A stretch of DNA of 46,958 nt from the NCBI GenBank assembly GCA_903970385.1, contig CAJCIN010000245.1, positions 1 to 46,958 of the forward strand, read 5' to 3'. Numbering within the stretch: the first letter of the stretch is position 1; the number at the start of each line of letters is the position of its first letter. The DNA comes from Rhodospirillales bacterium (GTDB lineage Bacteria > Vulcanimicrobiota > Vulcanimicrobiia > Vulcanimicrobiales > Vulcanimicrobiaceae). Below the pieces are notes generated by a model. The model was not told the origin of the DNA. It did not search any database and was given only the letters and a program-made list of their open reading frames with translations. Below are positions 7,560-15,344 of this stretch, piece by piece. A program made the translations under genes and the position numbers.

Positions 7560-10500
7560 CGCATGACGAGCGCGAGTTGTTCCGGGCCGGCGCGGTCGAC
7601 GCCGCGCAACGGCGCCGCGTCCTGCGCGAAGCGGCAGAGCGCGCCGATCGTCGCGAGGTCGGCGACCGACGACGCGGCCGTCTCGAGCAGCGCGGGCGAA
7701 CAGACGAGCACGGCGAGCGCTTGTGCGCGAGAGATCGCGACGTTGAGCCGATGCCGGTCGAAGAGGAAGCCGACGCCGCGCGGCAATTCGTCGCCGCGCG
7801 ACGACGCCATCGAATAGAAGACGACCGGCGCCTCCTGGCCCTGGAACTTGTCGACCGTGCCGACGCGAACGCCGGTGAAACCGCGCCGGTCGAGCTCGCT
7901 CCGGATGCACCGGACTTGGATGTTGTACGGCGTGACGACGAGCACGTGCCGCTGCTCGATCGCCGTCGACGCGCCGCGCTCGTCCGTGACGTTTCCACCG
8001 GCGAGGAGATCGCCGATCGCATCGGCGATCGCGGCGGCCTCCTCGACCGACGATTGCACGTTGCCCTCGTGCGCGACGGGCACGTAGCGTAATCCGGCGC
8101 CGCCGATCGTGGGCCCGTCGATGCGACGGTGCGCGCACGACGGATCCGCGTCGAGACGTCCGTCGTATGCGAGTCGCGAGATGAAGCGGCAGATCCGCTC
8201 GTGCATCCGGAACGTATGCGGCAAGAACAATCCGCGCGCCGGCGGCACGGTCGCGCGTTCGCCGAGGAGATGCGCGAGCACGGAAGCGCCGGCGCCGCGC
8301 GGATGGTGGCCGACGGCGACCTGCGCGAGTTGCATCGGGTCGCCGAGCAGCAACACGTTCTTCGCTGCCGTGCTCATCGCGATCGCGTCGGCGAGCGAAA
8401 CTTGCCCGGCTTCGTCGATCGCGAGGACGTCGAGCGATTCGCGCATCGCCTCGTCGCTGAAGAGCCAGGCCGTTCCGGCGACGAGCTCGACGTCCGGCGC
8501 GAGCGCGGCGCTCGTATCGCTCGTGTTGACGATCGCTCCCGTGACGCTGACGTATTCCGACTCCGTCGTCCCCGCATTCGCCGTACTCTTCTTCACGCCG
8601 CGAAACTCGACGTTCCGGCTGCGTGCGACGCGCTCGATCTCGGCGAGGAGATTGTGGATCGCCTTGTGACTCGTCGACGCGACGCCGACGCGCGCGCCGC
8701 GTTCGATCAACGTGACGATCGCGCGCGCTCCCGCGTACGTCTTTCCGGCACCGGGCGGCCCTTGCACGAAGAGATAGCTGCGGTCCAGCGCGAGCGTGAG
8801 ATTCGCGAGCTTCTCGGGCGTGGTCGCGGCGTCGTCGAGCGTCGCGCCCTGCGGCCGGTCGACGAGGCGCGGCGGATCCGCGCGCAACAGATCGCGCCCC
8901 GCCGCAAAGCGCGTCGCGCAGTCGTCGCGCAGCAACTCGCCCGCGAACGCGGCGAGCGCCGCGCGCTGCTTGTCGTTGCGGATCGGTTTGCCCGCGATCA
9001 GCGCGCGCGGCAGATCGACGTCGACGAGCGACGGGCCGCGTCGCAAGCGCAGCGTCGAGAGCCCGTCGTCGATCGATTCCAGCGTTCCGGCCGCACGGCC
9101 GTCGTTCAGCGGATCGAAGACCGGACCCGGCTTGAGCTTGTGTTCTTGCGCCGGAAAGCGCAACGTGTAGACGTACGATTTCTTGAAGAGCTGCGGCTGC
9201 GCGTCGAGGGGCGTCAGATCGCCGATCGCTTCCGTGTCGTCGATCAGCTCCTCGCTCGGCGTTCCGAGCTTGTCGAAGAACGCCCACCACGCCGGCTTCG
9301 CCTCGCGACGGTGGAACGAGATCAGCTGCGCCGCGAGCCAGCGCGCGCGTTCGTCGTCCGTGGCCGTTTCCGGATCGATGCCGCGCGACAGCGACGCCGC
9401 GAGCGCGTCTTCCTCACCGTCGTCGACCGCCTCGTTCGCTTCCGGCGCGCTGCGGAACGGGATCTCGACGCCGAACGCGCTCTGCGTTTCGAGGCGCCGC
9501 TCGAGCAGCCAGCGATGCAGGTCGAGCGTCGAGTAGCAGTCCTCGCGATTGTAACGAACGATCTCGTCGAAGGCGCGCCGATCGCGCGTCTCGAGATAGC
9601 GCTCGTACATCACGACCGAACCCATCGCGCTCGTGACCTCTTCGCGCCGTTCGCCGCGAAAGAACTGCTCGATCTTCTTGAGCGAATAGCTCTCGAAGGA
9701 GGCGCGCATCGTCTGGCGCACGACGTCGAGCAGATCGACGAGCACTTCTTCGCGCAAGAACGTGTCGACCTCGCGTTCGCGCGTGCCGTGTTCCGCAGCG
9801 AGCCGTCGCAGCGCCGTCGCCTCGTACGTGGCGTAGTGATACACGTGCGCGTTCGGATGCGCCGCACGCCGCGCGACGACGAAATCGACGAATGCTTCGA
9901 ACGCGCGCCTTTCTCCCGCGCGGTCGTGCCCCTCGAACGAATCGAAGCGCCGTTCGCCCGTGTCGTCGAGGCTCGCCACGCCGAAGAGATACTCGAGGTT
10001 TCCGCCGTCGAAAAACGGGTCGCCCTCCATGTCGAAATAGAGATCGCCCGGATCGGGCGCGGGAATGCGCGAGAATCCGCAGCCGTCCTGCGGCTTCAAG
10101 AGCTCGTAACGCGGTGCGCCGCCGGCGCGCGCCGCGACTTGCAGCGCGGCTTGGGCACGCAGCTTCTCGTACGTCGCGCTCTCGAGCTTGCGCGGACGCT
10201 CGGCGTCACGAGCACGTGCGAGATGCGCGACGGTGGCGATCCCGGCGCCGTGCAACTTGACGCTCTGACTGCGCCGCATGCTCGCGACGAGACTGAGATG
10301 ATCGTCCGCGCGGCGGCGCGGCATGCAGACGGGCTCGAGCCAGCGGCACCGCGCGCAGTGTTCGACCGGCTCGGGATACGTTCGCACGTTCGCGTTCATC
10401 CGCGCGACGAAGCGCGCACGTGCGGCGCGCACGTACGGAAGCGCGTCGACCGTCTCGTACGCTTCCACGCGTCCGTCGCCGAGGATCACGTGGACGCGCG

Positions 10501-11011
10501 CCGGCACCGTGCCCTGCACGCGCGCGAGCAACTCGGAGTACACGCACGTCTGCACGATCGCCGACGGCTTCGCGGTGCGCGCGAGCTTCGCGTCCCAAAT
10601 CTCGTAGTGATAATCGCCGAGGTCCGACGCACCGTCCGTGCGGATCGCGAAGTCCGCGACCCCGAGCCAGCCGTCGCCCGTCGCTGGCAGCTCGACGAAC
10701 GTCGCGCCGGCGATCGCCTCCGCGCCCGCGCGCATCGCCTCGAGCGTCGTGCGCGCCGCGGCGCGGCGGCCCTCGAACGTCGCGGCGCGCGGGATCGATA
10801 CGACCGGAACGCCTGCGGCCTGCAGCTTCTCGAGATAGCCGGCTTCGTGCGCGTCGCCTTTACGTGCGACGAGCAGATCTTCTTCGGACGCGGCGGGCCG
10901 CTCGCGTTCTCCCCGCGCGACGTCCTCGCCGAGGAACGCGAGGTGGCCGCACGCGATGAAATCGACCAGATCTCCCGCGGCGTAAACACGGCGCGCGCCG
11001 ACGTACTCCAT
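7556..11011 (-). CDS. TM0106-type Cas4/RecB-like nuclease - RNase H-like exonuclease - SF1 helicase fusion
   Basis: 1151 residues in three parts. (1) ~1-240, a RecB/Cas4-like nuclease: Cys21 plus Cys219, Cys222 and Cys229 (CARCRWLEPVC) fit the Cas4-type iron-sulfur cluster, and GVADFAIR with EIWDAKLAR resembles the nuclease core. (2) ~320-510, a DEDD exonuclease-like fold: Asp327/Glu329 in YFDMEGDP and Asp491 in NREDC. (3) ~690-1151, an SF1B helicase: Walker A GPPGAGKT (Lys757), DEAG (Asp866-Glu867), GDPMQLAQV, VDKFQGQEAPVV and NVAISRA. This matches the TM0106 family; the biological role (DNA repair, end processing or defence) is not established. Start ATG 11011 was chosen over a GTG-type extension to 11068, because MEYVGARRVYAAGDLVDF resembles family N-termini. 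Confidence 0.9.
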   Translation of the reverse strand: MEYVGARRVYAAGDLVDFIACGHLAFLGEDVARGERERPAASEEDLLVARKGDAHEAGYLEKLQAAGVPVVSIPRAATFEGRRAAARTTLEAMRAGAEAIAGATFVELPATGDGWLGVADFAIRTDGASDLGDYHYEIWDAKLARTAKPSAIVQTCVYSELLARVQGTVPARVHVILGDGRVEAYETVDALPYVRAARARFVARMNANVRTYPEPVEHCARCRWLEPVCMPRRRADDHLSLVASMRRSQSVKLHGAGIATVAHLARARDAERPRKLESATYEKLRAQAALQVAARAGGAPRYELLKPQDGCGFSRIPAPDPGDLYFDMEGDPFFDGGNLEYLFGVASLDDTGERRFDSFEGHDRAGERRAFEAFVDFVVARRAAHPNAHVYHYATYEATALRRLAAEHGTREREVDTFLREEVLVDLLDVVRQTMRASFESYSLKKIEQFFRGERREEVTSAMGSVVMYERYLETRDRRAFDEIVRYNREDCYSTLDLHRWLLERRLETQSAFGVEIPFRSAPEANEAVDDGEEDALAASLSRGIDPETATDDERARWLAAQLISFHRREAKPAWWAFFDKLGTPSEELIDDTEAIGDLTPLDAQPQLFKKSYVYTLRFPAQEHKLKPGPVFDPLNDGRAAGTLESIDDGLSTLRLRRGPSLVDVDLPRALIAGKPIRNDKQRAALAAFAGELLRDDCATRFAAGRDLLRADPPRLVDRPQGATLDDAATTPEKLANLTLALDRSYLFVQGPPGAGKTYAGARAIVTLIERGARVGVASTSHKAIHNLLAEIERVARSRNVEFRGVKKSTANAGTTESEYVSVTGAIVNTSDTSAALAPDVELVAGTAWLFSDEAMRESLDVLAIDEAGQVSLADAIAMSTAAKNVLLLGDPMQLAQVAVGHHPRGAGASVLAHLLGERATVPPARGLFLPHTFRMHERICRFISRLAYDGRLDADPSCAHRRIDGPTIGGAGLRYVPVAHEGNVQSSVEEAAAIADAIGDLLAGGNVTDERGASTAIEQRHVLVVTPYNIQVRCIRSELDRRGFTGVRVGTVDKFQGQEAPVVFYSMASSRGDELPRGVGFLFDRHRLNVAISRAQALAVLVCSPALLETAASSVADLATIGALCRFAQDAAPLRGVDRAGPEQLALVMR

Positions 11012-11033
11012 GGCGTCAGTCTGACACGGGGCG

Positions 11034-11051
11034 GTGCCAACACCCTGGCAC
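11034..11051. promoter_or_regulatory. Inverted repeat GTGCCA-N6-TGGCAC
   Basis: A perfect 6-bp inverted repeat lies 22-40 bases upstream of the nuclease-helicase start, within the 122-bp divergent region shared with the acyltransferase-like gene. Its size and symmetry suit a dimeric repressor. It is separate from the CGCCGGT-A-ACCGGCG palindrome in the same region. No regulator gene adjoins it. Confidence 0.4.
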
Positions 11052-11078
11052 GCCGCGCTGTGGCCCATCGTACGTCAT

Positions 11079-11093
11079 CGCCGGTAACCGGCG
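11079..11093. promoter_or_regulatory. 15-bp palindrome in divergent promoter region
   Basis: CGCCGGT-A-ACCGGCG is a perfect 7-1-7 palindrome, 41 bases before the GTG start of the acyltransferase-like gene. A shorter palindrome (GTCAGTCTGAC) also lies at 11015-11025, next to the start of the opposite gene. Either could be an operator; high GC raises the chance rate of such symmetry. Confidence 0.35.
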
Positions 11094-11133
11094 CGGACTT
11101 GAGGAGTGCTGCGTCACAACCGATGATACGCTT

Positions 11134-12816
11134 GTGACGGGTTCTCCAGAGCCGGCCGAAGCCGAACGCATTCGTTTTCCCGAGGTCGACGGTCTCAAGG
11201 GCATCGCCGCCGTCGCCGTGCTCGCCTACCAGACGCTGCGCTTCGCGGCCGGTACGGCGGGAGCACCGCCCGCAGTGCTCCGCGCCGTCGCCGACGCGTC
11301 GCAGGGCTTCACGCTCTTCCTCATCCTCGCCGGGTTCGCGTTCGCGTATCCGCTGCTCGCCGCGATGCGCGCCGAAGGCCGGGCGACGCTCGATCTCGGC
11401 CGCTATCTCTCGCGGCGCGCCGTGCGCGTCTATCCGGCATACCTCGCGACGGTCGTCATCGCGACGGCCCTGCACCCGCTCGGCCAGCTCTTCGGGTATC
11501 CGGCGCTCGCCCACGCAGTGCCGGGCCTCGACGTTCCGACCTTTCTGCGGCACGCATTCCTCGCCGGGGACGCCTCGGCGAACGACGGCTGGCGCGCCGT
11601 GCAGCTCTTCGCGCTCGCGTACGTCGCGCTTCCGCTCTTGCTCGCGCTCTGGACGCGTTTGCCGCGCGCGCTGCTCTTCGTCGCGATCGCGGGCGCGCTC
11701 GTCGACACCCTCACCGCCGCCCACGCCTTCGGCGCCGGCATCCTCGTGCCGCTGACGCTCGGGATCGTCGCCGCCGAGTTGCGCGTCTCCGGACATCGCT
11801 CGCAGCGCTTCGGGCTCGCGCTGACCGCCGTCGCGGCGGCCTTCGCGATCGTCTTGGAGCCGCGCATCGCGCTCCTGCCGGGCGCGCTCGCCGCGCCGGC
11901 GGCGCTGCGGATCGATCCGTTCTGGTCGCTCGCGCTCTTCGGCGTGCTGGTCGCGACGGGCGCGCTCGCCCCGCTCGGCCGGATCGCCCGCTTCGTCGCA
12001 TTTCGGGCCGCGAGCGCGCCCGGCTACGCCGTCTCCCTCGTCGCGATGCCGATCGCCGCGTTTTCGGCGCGCGAGCTGCCGACCGACCTCTCCGCGGCGG
12101 CGGCCGACGTGGTGACTGCGGGGGCGAGCGTGCTTGTCGGCCTCGTGCTCTGGCAATGCCTGGACCGGAACGTCGCGCGGCCGTCCGTGCGGCACGCCGC
12201 GGCGGAACGGCCCGGCAGCCTGCTCGACCGGATCCTCGCACGCTACCGGCTCGCGAACGTCACGTTCGCCCCGCCGCCCGTCGTCGTCCGCGCCGCGGCG
12301 CCCGAAGAACAGGTCGAGCGCCGCGGCGTCGCGCAGCCGCGGCCGGCCGCGGGCGAGCTCGCCGTGCTCTCGACGCGCACCGGATCGCCGGAAGATCTCG
12401 CGGCGGAGATCGTCGAGACGAAGCGGCGCCTGATCGAGCGCGGCGCGAGCGTTCCCCGGCACGATGAGCCGCTCGAAGAGCCGGCGCACCTCGAAGCAGA
12501 TCTCGATCGCCCCGGCTTTTACCGCCGCCCGTTGCCCGTTCGCGACGGCGCGACGCTGACGGCGCCGCGCCCGGTCGGGCCGGCCGCGTACGTCCCGCCC
12601 GTCGCCGCCCGACCCGAAGCGCCCGTCATCCCGATCGTCGTGCCGCTCGACGTGCGTCCGATCGAAGCGCACGCCCGCAAGGCGGACGTCGTTCCGGTCG
12701 ACCTTGCCGAACCGATCGTGACGCCGATCGTGGCGCCGGTCGAACCCGTTGCGGCCGCGCCGGTACGCCGGGCCATCCGGATGCGTATCCGCCCTACGAC
12801 CCCGCCGACCGCCTGA
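11134..12816 (+). CDS. Acyltransferase-3 (OafA-like) membrane protein with long cytoplasmic tail
   Basis: 560 residues from a GTG start. Residues ~15-365 have about ten hydrophobic helices in the acyltransferase-3 pattern: VDGLKGIAAVAVLAYQ for the first helix and GRYLSRRAVRVYPAYLATV after the second, matching the R-x-x-R-x-Y-P signature. The family normally has Arg/Lys-X10-His in helix 1, with His proposed as catalytic. Here Lys22 is followed by Gln33. Residues ~370-560 are a proline-, valine- and arginine-rich hydrophilic tail with no recognised domain. It would transfer acyl groups onto surface sugars or lipids if active. The missing His suggests altered or lost catalysis, which is inference. 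It is divergent from the nuclease-helicase and followed by a hairpin. Confidence 0.82.
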   Translation: MTGSPEPAEAERIRFPEVDGLKGIAAVAVLAYQTLRFAAGTAGAPPAVLRAVADASQGFTLFLILAGFAFAYPLLAAMRAEGRATLDLGRYLSRRAVRVYPAYLATVVIATALHPLGQLFGYPALAHAVPGLDVPTFLRHAFLAGDASANDGWRAVQLFALAYVALPLLLALWTRLPRALLFVAIAGALVDTLTAAHAFGAGILVPLTLGIVAAELRVSGHRSQRFGLALTAVAAAFAIVLEPRIALLPGALAAPAALRIDPFWSLALFGVLVATGALAPLGRIARFVAFRAASAPGYAVSLVAMPIAAFSARELPTDLSAAAADVVTAGASVLVGLVLWQCLDRNVARPSVRHAAAERPGSLLDRILARYRLANVTFAPPPVVVRAAAPEEQVERRGVAQPRPAAGELAVLSTRTGSPEDLAAEIVETKRRLIERGASVPRHDEPLEEPAHLEADLDRPGFYRRPLPVRDGATLTAPRPVGPAAYVPPVAARPEAPVIPIVVPLDVRPIEAHARKADVVPVDLAEPIVTPIVAPVEPVAAAPVRRAIRMRIRPTTPPTA

Positions 12817-12838
12817 GCGCCGGCGCGAGGTCCGGCGC
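12817..12838 (+). terminator. Hairpin directly after the acyltransferase-like gene
   Basis: GCGCCGG (12817-12823) and CCGGCGC (12832-12838) form a perfect 7-bp stem with an 8-base loop, starting at the base after the TGA stop. There is no T-run, so it is either a Rho-independent-like structure of a GC-rich genome or an mRNA 3'-end stabiliser. Confidence 0.5.
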
Positions 12839-12907
12839 AGCCGCGTCGCGGACGGGCCGAGCGGAGGTTCTCTGCGAGCGCATCGATCGGCGCGACCATC
12901 TCGTCAG

Positions 12908-12949
12908 CGTTGACATCGGGGCGGCGTGCCCCCCGTGCCCCCAAGCGCG
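12908..12949. repeat. Left copy of a ~42-nt direct repeat flanking the CheA-like kinase locus
   Basis: The sequence starts CGTTGACATCGGGGCGGCGT and continues with C-runs to AAGCGCG. A second copy in the same orientation lies at 15072-15114 and differs at only a few positions. Each contains a hairpin core GGGGC-GGCGT-GCCCC. The two copies bracket the kinase gene and its decayed duplicate. It could be a dispersed intergenic hairpin repeat or the footprint of a duplication. Confidence 0.6.
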
Positions 12950-12957
12950 CACTCGCG

Positions 12958-13185
12958 CTAGTCGACGAACGTATCGAGTGAAGTAGTGGCCGTCAGTCGG
13001 CGATCGACTGCTACCACTACGCCGACAGATCTCATTCCGGGAAACGAGTAGACGAACGTCGCGCTCGAAGACGAGCGGTGCTCCGCTCGCAAGCGCGTGC
13101 CGGGCTCGGAACCGGAATCGAGTTCGATCTCGTTGCCGCGAACGTCGACGAGCTGACGAACGTCGCGGTCGAAGTCGAGCGGAGA
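12958..13185 (-). pseudogene. Decayed tandem duplication of the kinase 3' end, in frame after its stop
   Basis: Reading on through the kinase TGA gives 75 further in-frame codons to a TAG at 12960-12958. This segment repeats the kinase C-terminus. GNEIELDSGSEPG here corresponds to GGEIELDSEPG in the gene. At DNA level, ACGCGCTTGCGAGC matches ACGCGCTCGCGAGC, and a 40-base stretch (minus-strand 13188-13149 against the corresponding part of the second copy) matches at 33 positions. About 43 bases are missing from the second copy. It looks like an old tandem duplication, or a formerly longer C-terminus now cut off by the TGA. It is not expected to make a separate protein. Confidence 0.55.
12983..13020. 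repeat. Long interrupted inverted repeat downstream of the kinase gene
   Basis: GTAGTGG (12983-12989) pairs with CCACTAC (13014-13020), and inside it CAGTCG (12994-12999) pairs with CGACTG (13005-13010) around the loop GCGAT. That gives 13 paired bases with a small asymmetric internal loop. It lies ~170 bases beyond the kinase stop and could be its transcription terminator or a structured 3' end. No T-run was seen. Confidence 0.5.
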
Positions 13186-15015
13186 TCAGCTCGCGAGCGC
13201 GTGCTGGGTTCGCAGCGGAAGCACGAACGAGAATTCGCAGAACGCGCCCGGCTCGGAGTCGAGTTCGATCTCGCCGCCGCAATCGTCGACGACGCGATCC
13301 TTGACGACGTTCATGCCCATCCCGCGACCCGCTTCGCGCGACAGCGATTCGATCGTCGTGAAGCCGGGTTCGAAGATGAAGCTCGCGACGTCGGAATCGT
13401 CCACGCTCGCGGCCGCGGCTTCGTCGAGCATGCCGCTCGCGACGGCGCGACGGCGGATGGCGGCGGGGTCGAGTCCGCGTCCGTCGTCGCGATACGTGAA
13501 CGCGAACGAATCCGGTTCGTCGTTCGCGATCGGATGGATCGCGATCGTCGCGACGCGCGGTTTCCCCGCGGCGTCGCGTTCGGCGGCCGGCTCGATGCCG
13601 TGCGCGAGACTGTTGCGCACGAGCTGCACGAGGACGTCTTTGACGACGAGCCGTCGATCGGGCGGAAGCGGACGCGAATCGAAGTCGCGCGCATCGATGC
13701 GCACCGGCTTGCCGAAGTGTTTCGCGAGCGTCGTCGCGAGTTCGCCGACGCTCGCGATGAGGTCGTCGGTTTCGCCGTCATCGCCGCGCGCGTCGCGTTC
13801 GGCTTCGAGACGTCGCGCGCGCAGCGCCATGAATTCTTCGTACTCCGACCAAAAATCCGCGATCGCCGCGCCGAGCGCGACCACGTCGCCCGCACCGACG
13901 ATCCCGCGATCGCTCGTCTGCGCGATGCGCCGTTCCAGCGCTTTCGCCCGGACGTCGAAGCGCTCGAGCCGCAGCAGTACGGCGTTCGTCGAGATCGCGC
14001 GGACGCGTTCGAGCATCGGCGCGAAGCTCGCGCGCACGGCGTCGGACGACGGCGCGGCGGAGGCGATGTCGAGACCGTTGAGCGCGTCGTCGACGTACGA
14101 TAGATTCTCTTTGACGAGCGCGACGAAGCGATCGAGCTCCGGTTCGGGCACGTGCAGCATGCCGAGCAGAACGTCGAACTGGCTCGCCTTCTGCCGCTCG
14201 GTGCGGTGCAGGCGTTCGTCGCGCGCGATCCGTTCGGTCACGTCGGAGACGCCGACGATCCCGCGCGTGACCGCGCCGTCTTCGACGACGCGTCCGAACC
14301 GGAACGTGACGTAACGCCGGACGGCGCTCCCACGTGCGTTGCGCACGCCGATCGCGACGTCGACGAGCGGATTGACGTCCGCGAGCGCCGCCTCGTCTCG
14401 CGACGGATCGAAGAGCAGCGTGAGATAGTCGCGCGCGCTTTCGAAGACGCTCGGCGGAACGAGACCGTCGAGCACGTCGAGGAAATCCTTACCGCCGAGC
14501 GGCTCGAGCCGGAGCACGCGTTCGAGCGCGCCGCTGTAGCGTGCGTCGATGACGAAGTGCTCGTCGATGAAACTGAAATACGGTTTGACCGCGGCGACGG
14601 CGATGCCGCTCTCCCGATGCACGGCGGCGAGCTCGCGGCCGATGTGTTCGAGTTCGTCGCCGCGCTCCTCGAGCTCGTTGTTGAAACGCGTGAGTTGGCG
14701 GACCTGTTCGTCGAGTTCGCGCGCGCGCTGCTCGAGCGCGTAGACCCGTTCGCCGGCATCGTGCACGGCGGCCGCGGCCGCGAGCCGGGTCCGGCGGGCC
14801 GATGCGAACGAGCATCCCATCGCGACGACGACCCCGAGGGCACCCGCGGTCAGGCTCGCATAGCTCGGTAAGACCCCGAGCAGAATTCGGCTCCCGCCGA
14901 CCCAAAAGACGATGAGCGCGGCGAGCACGAGAATCGCGCCCGCTCCGAAGCCGACGCGGAAGAGAATGCTCGGCCGCACGTGGAGGACGCTCGTCGGCGC
15001 CGCTGCTTGATCCAT
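13186..15015 (-). CDS. Membrane CheA-like histidine kinase with degenerate Hpt motif
   Basis: 609 residues. Two membrane helices (~18-40 and ~48-68) are followed by a coiled coil (~80-130, ALEQRARELDEQVRQL), a PAS-like segment (~135-255), an Hpt-like helical region (~265-400) and a CheA-type ATPase (~420-600). The ATPase has an N-box LVRNSLAHGIE (Asn468), DDGRGLDP and GRGMGMNVVKDRV. In related CheA-like kinases the Hpt helix reads H-T-x-K-G-N-A. The aligned segment here is RAISTNA with Arg339 at the His position, so autophosphorylation at that site looks impossible. GTG 15018 or ATG 15015 could start it; ATG was chosen. No response regulator adjoins it. Its 3' end is tandemly duplicated downstream. 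Confidence 0.85.
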   Translation of the reverse strand: MDQAAAPTSVLHVRPSILFRVGFGAGAILVLAALIVFWVGGSRILLGVLPSYASLTAGALGVVVAMGCSFASARRTRLAAAAAVHDAGERVYALEQRARELDEQVRQLTRFNNELEERGDELEHIGRELAAVHRESGIAVAAVKPYFSFIDEHFVIDARYSGALERVLRLEPLGGKDFLDVLDGLVPPSVFESARDYLTLLFDPSRDEAALADVNPLVDVAIGVRNARGSAVRRYVTFRFGRVVEDGAVTRGIVGVSDVTERIARDERLHRTERQKASQFDVLLGMLHVPEPELDRFVALVKENLSYVDDALNGLDIASAAPSSDAVRASFAPMLERVRAISTNAVLLRLERFDVRAKALERRIAQTSDRGIVGAGDVVALGAAIADFWSEYEEFMALRARRLEAERDARGDDGETDDLIASVGELATTLAKHFGKPVRIDARDFDSRPLPPDRRLVVKDVLVQLVRNSLAHGIEPAAERDAAGKPRVATIAIHPIANDEPDSFAFTYRDDGRGLDPAAIRRRAVASGMLDEAAAASVDDSDVASFIFEPGFTTIESLSREAGRGMGMNVVKDRVVDDCGGEIELDSEPGAFCEFSFVLPLRTQHALAS

Positions 15016-15068
15016 CACTTCGTGTATCGGACGGGAAGCGGCCGCTATTGACCGGAGCGTGCGCTACC

Positions 15069-15257
15069 TTACGTTGAAATCGGGGCGGCGTGCCCCCGAT
15101 GGCCCCCGAGCGCGAAATCCAAGGCGGCCTGCTCCTTGCGGAGGGCCGCCTTCATTTCGGTTCGTGTCGGACGCCGGGCGTCGTCGTGAGCGCCGGCCGG
15201 CCTCAGGTTCACCGGCGGTCCGAGGCGCGGCACGAGCGGGTTCTTTCGCTTTGCCAT
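15069..15257 (-). CDS. Small basic protein, unknown
   Basis: 62 residues starting MAKRKNPLVPRLGPPVNLRP, with a predicted helix in the middle (EMKAALRKEQAALDFAL) and the tail GGHRGHAAPIST. A GGGGAT ribosome site lies ~5 bases before the ATG, which supports translation. The last ~14 codons coincide with the right copy of the 42-nt repeat, so the C-terminus may derive from that repeat. A similar AKRK start is seen in two other small proteins of this window. No family was recognised. It lies 53 bp upstream of the kinase gene, same strand, and could be cotranscribed. Confidence 0.5.
   Translation of the reverse strand: MAKRKNPLVPRLGPPVNLRPAGAHDDARRPTRTEMKAALRKEQAALDFALGGHRGHAAPIST
15072..15114. 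repeat. Right copy of the ~42-nt direct repeat
   Basis: The sequence starts CGTTGAAATCGGGGCGGCGT and ends CCCGAGCGCG, in the same orientation as the copy at 12908-12949. On the minus strand TCGGGG and CCCCGA pair around an 8-base loop and are followed by TTTCAACG, so this copy could terminate transcription of the small basic gene. Confidence 0.6.
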
Positions 15258-15344
15258 ACGATCCCCGACCCGCGCCGCGCGGGAAAGGCTTCACCGCGCC
15301 GTTCGGGCGTTTCGTGCGATGCCCGAATGGGAAGCGCGTTTTCG

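Noticed and set aside
8129-11137. 1002-codon plus-strand open frame opposite the nuclease-helicase gene
   Set aside because: It is arginine/aspartate-rich antisense read-through typical of GC-rich DNA; the opposite strand encodes a protein with full helicase and nuclease motifs.
12908-15114. Insertion sequence or transposon around the kinase gene
   Set aside because: The repeats are direct, not terminal inverted, and no transposase or recombinase gene is present between them.
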